From NCBI RefSeq assembly GCF_030269925.1, contig NC_085109.1, forward strand, positions 3,720,001-3,784,000: 64,000 nt of DNA. Direction: 5' to 3'. This document shows, piece by piece, positions 63,331 through 64,000 of this stretch. The notes beneath the pieces were generated by a model that did no database searches, was not told where the DNA came from, and saw nothing but the letters and a program-made list of their open reading frames with translations. Source of the stretch: Bombyx mori (taxonomy: Eukaryota > Arthropoda > Insecta > Lepidoptera > Bombycidae). The first letter of the stretch is position 1. Every line of letters begins with the position of its first letter. A program made the translations under genes and the position numbers.

Positions 63331-63727
63331 TTGTGACGGATGGATGAGTTGAAATAATAATTTGATTACTTACATACACCTGTATTATTAAAGAATGAAA
63401 CTCAAAGAATCACAAACAAAAGAAAGGTAATTCGTTATGGTTACTTTAGCCTTAAAAAAATTGATTTATTCGTTGCTTATTCATTGGCTTTTGCAGAAAG
63501 AAAAGGAATGAGTGACTTCTATCGTTTACAATTTATTTTTTGAATGTTATCGAACATTTGAACTTTAAAATTTTTCCTTAGTAATTTGGTAAGTACTTAC
63601 AAATTTAACAAAAAAAGAATCTTATAAATCAGGTAATACTTGCAGTGTGAATGCAAGAAATAGCACTGACGGCTGAGATTAGCGATAGATTAAAATTATT
63701 TTTAAATTGATTGTTGTATTGCAAGCT

Positions 63728-63893
63728 CTCACAAGTGGAAGCCACAATCCTACGTATACTATCTGCCGTGGAGCAGTCATGCGTTCGGGTTTGAACGGTG
63801 GTATAGCCGCTTTACAAAACAATTACAACTTCGACTTCATATCTAAAAGTGGGTAGCGACATCCAAGTTGTCATGTTAATGGGTTCCGCAGAG
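63728..63893 (+). mobile_element. Old, diverged Bm1-like fragment
   Basis: CTCACAAGTGGAAGCCACAA, ATCTGCCGTGGAGCAGTCAT and AGTGGGTAGCGACATCCAAG are recognisable but worn Bm1 blocks. Confidence 0.6.
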
Positions 63894-64000
63894 GTTGAAA
63901 AAGTGATTTAATAGATTACAATAGTGTACTTAAGTTAATAAAAAATATTTAAATCAACGTAGCTGAGGCTATCTTTATTGACTTATCCTAAATGAAAACA

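Overview
The window is nuclear DNA of a moth of the genus Bombyx (silkworm type). Two observations support this: about twenty copies of a tRNA-derived SINE that matches Bm1, and many short Helitron-type and LINE-tail repeats typical of Lepidoptera. There is no bacterial, plasmid or viral gene content. The only confidently recognised gene is the kinesin-3 motor unc-104 (KIF1A/KIF1B family), on the minus strand. Its start codon is at 38346, and 29 coding exons run down to base 1, where the gene leaves the window.

I rebuilt the coding chain from splice signals, reading phase and family similarity. The exon lengths add up in phase without a frameshift or stop: 1311 complete residues plus two bases. 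Domain order is motor (about 1-355, with P-loop, switch I, switch II and a lysine-rich K-loop), neck coil, a linker, FHA domain (about 500-600), a coiled coil, the KIF1B domain and most of the DUF3694 region. The rest of the tail, including the expected PH domain, lies beyond base 1. One conserved exon (5241-5331) is hidden because its frame has no long ORF. One exon (8549-8737) is a diverged copy of the start of its neighbour and probably an alternative exon. One intron (22109-22548) appears to use a GC donor.

Layout: 1-24 kb holds exons 29 to 3 with short introns; 24-28 kb is intron 2 and exon 2; 28-38.2 kb is the large first coding intron; 38247-38416 is the exon with the start codon, preceded by a splice acceptor, so at least one noncoding 5' exon lies upstream. 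From 38.4 to 64 kb I found no protein gene. This stretch holds repeats, AT-rich DNA and three GC-rich spots (about 40.2, 42.0-42.4 and 63.2 kb) that are candidate promoters or 5' UTR exons.

Introns and upstream DNA are loaded with mobile elements: Bm1 SINEs, BMC1-like LINE ends, at least eleven Helitron-type elements (5' TC, 3' CTAG, mostly at A/T targets), two hAT-type MITEs with 8-base target duplications, and several hairpin MITEs. The most informative structure is an inverted partial copy of the FHA exon and its upstream intron at about 20715-20957. It lacks three mobile elements now present in the parent intron and so preserves their empty target sites. I did not find a convincing new biological system; the best leads are the alternative exon, the exon copy and the candidate promoters.
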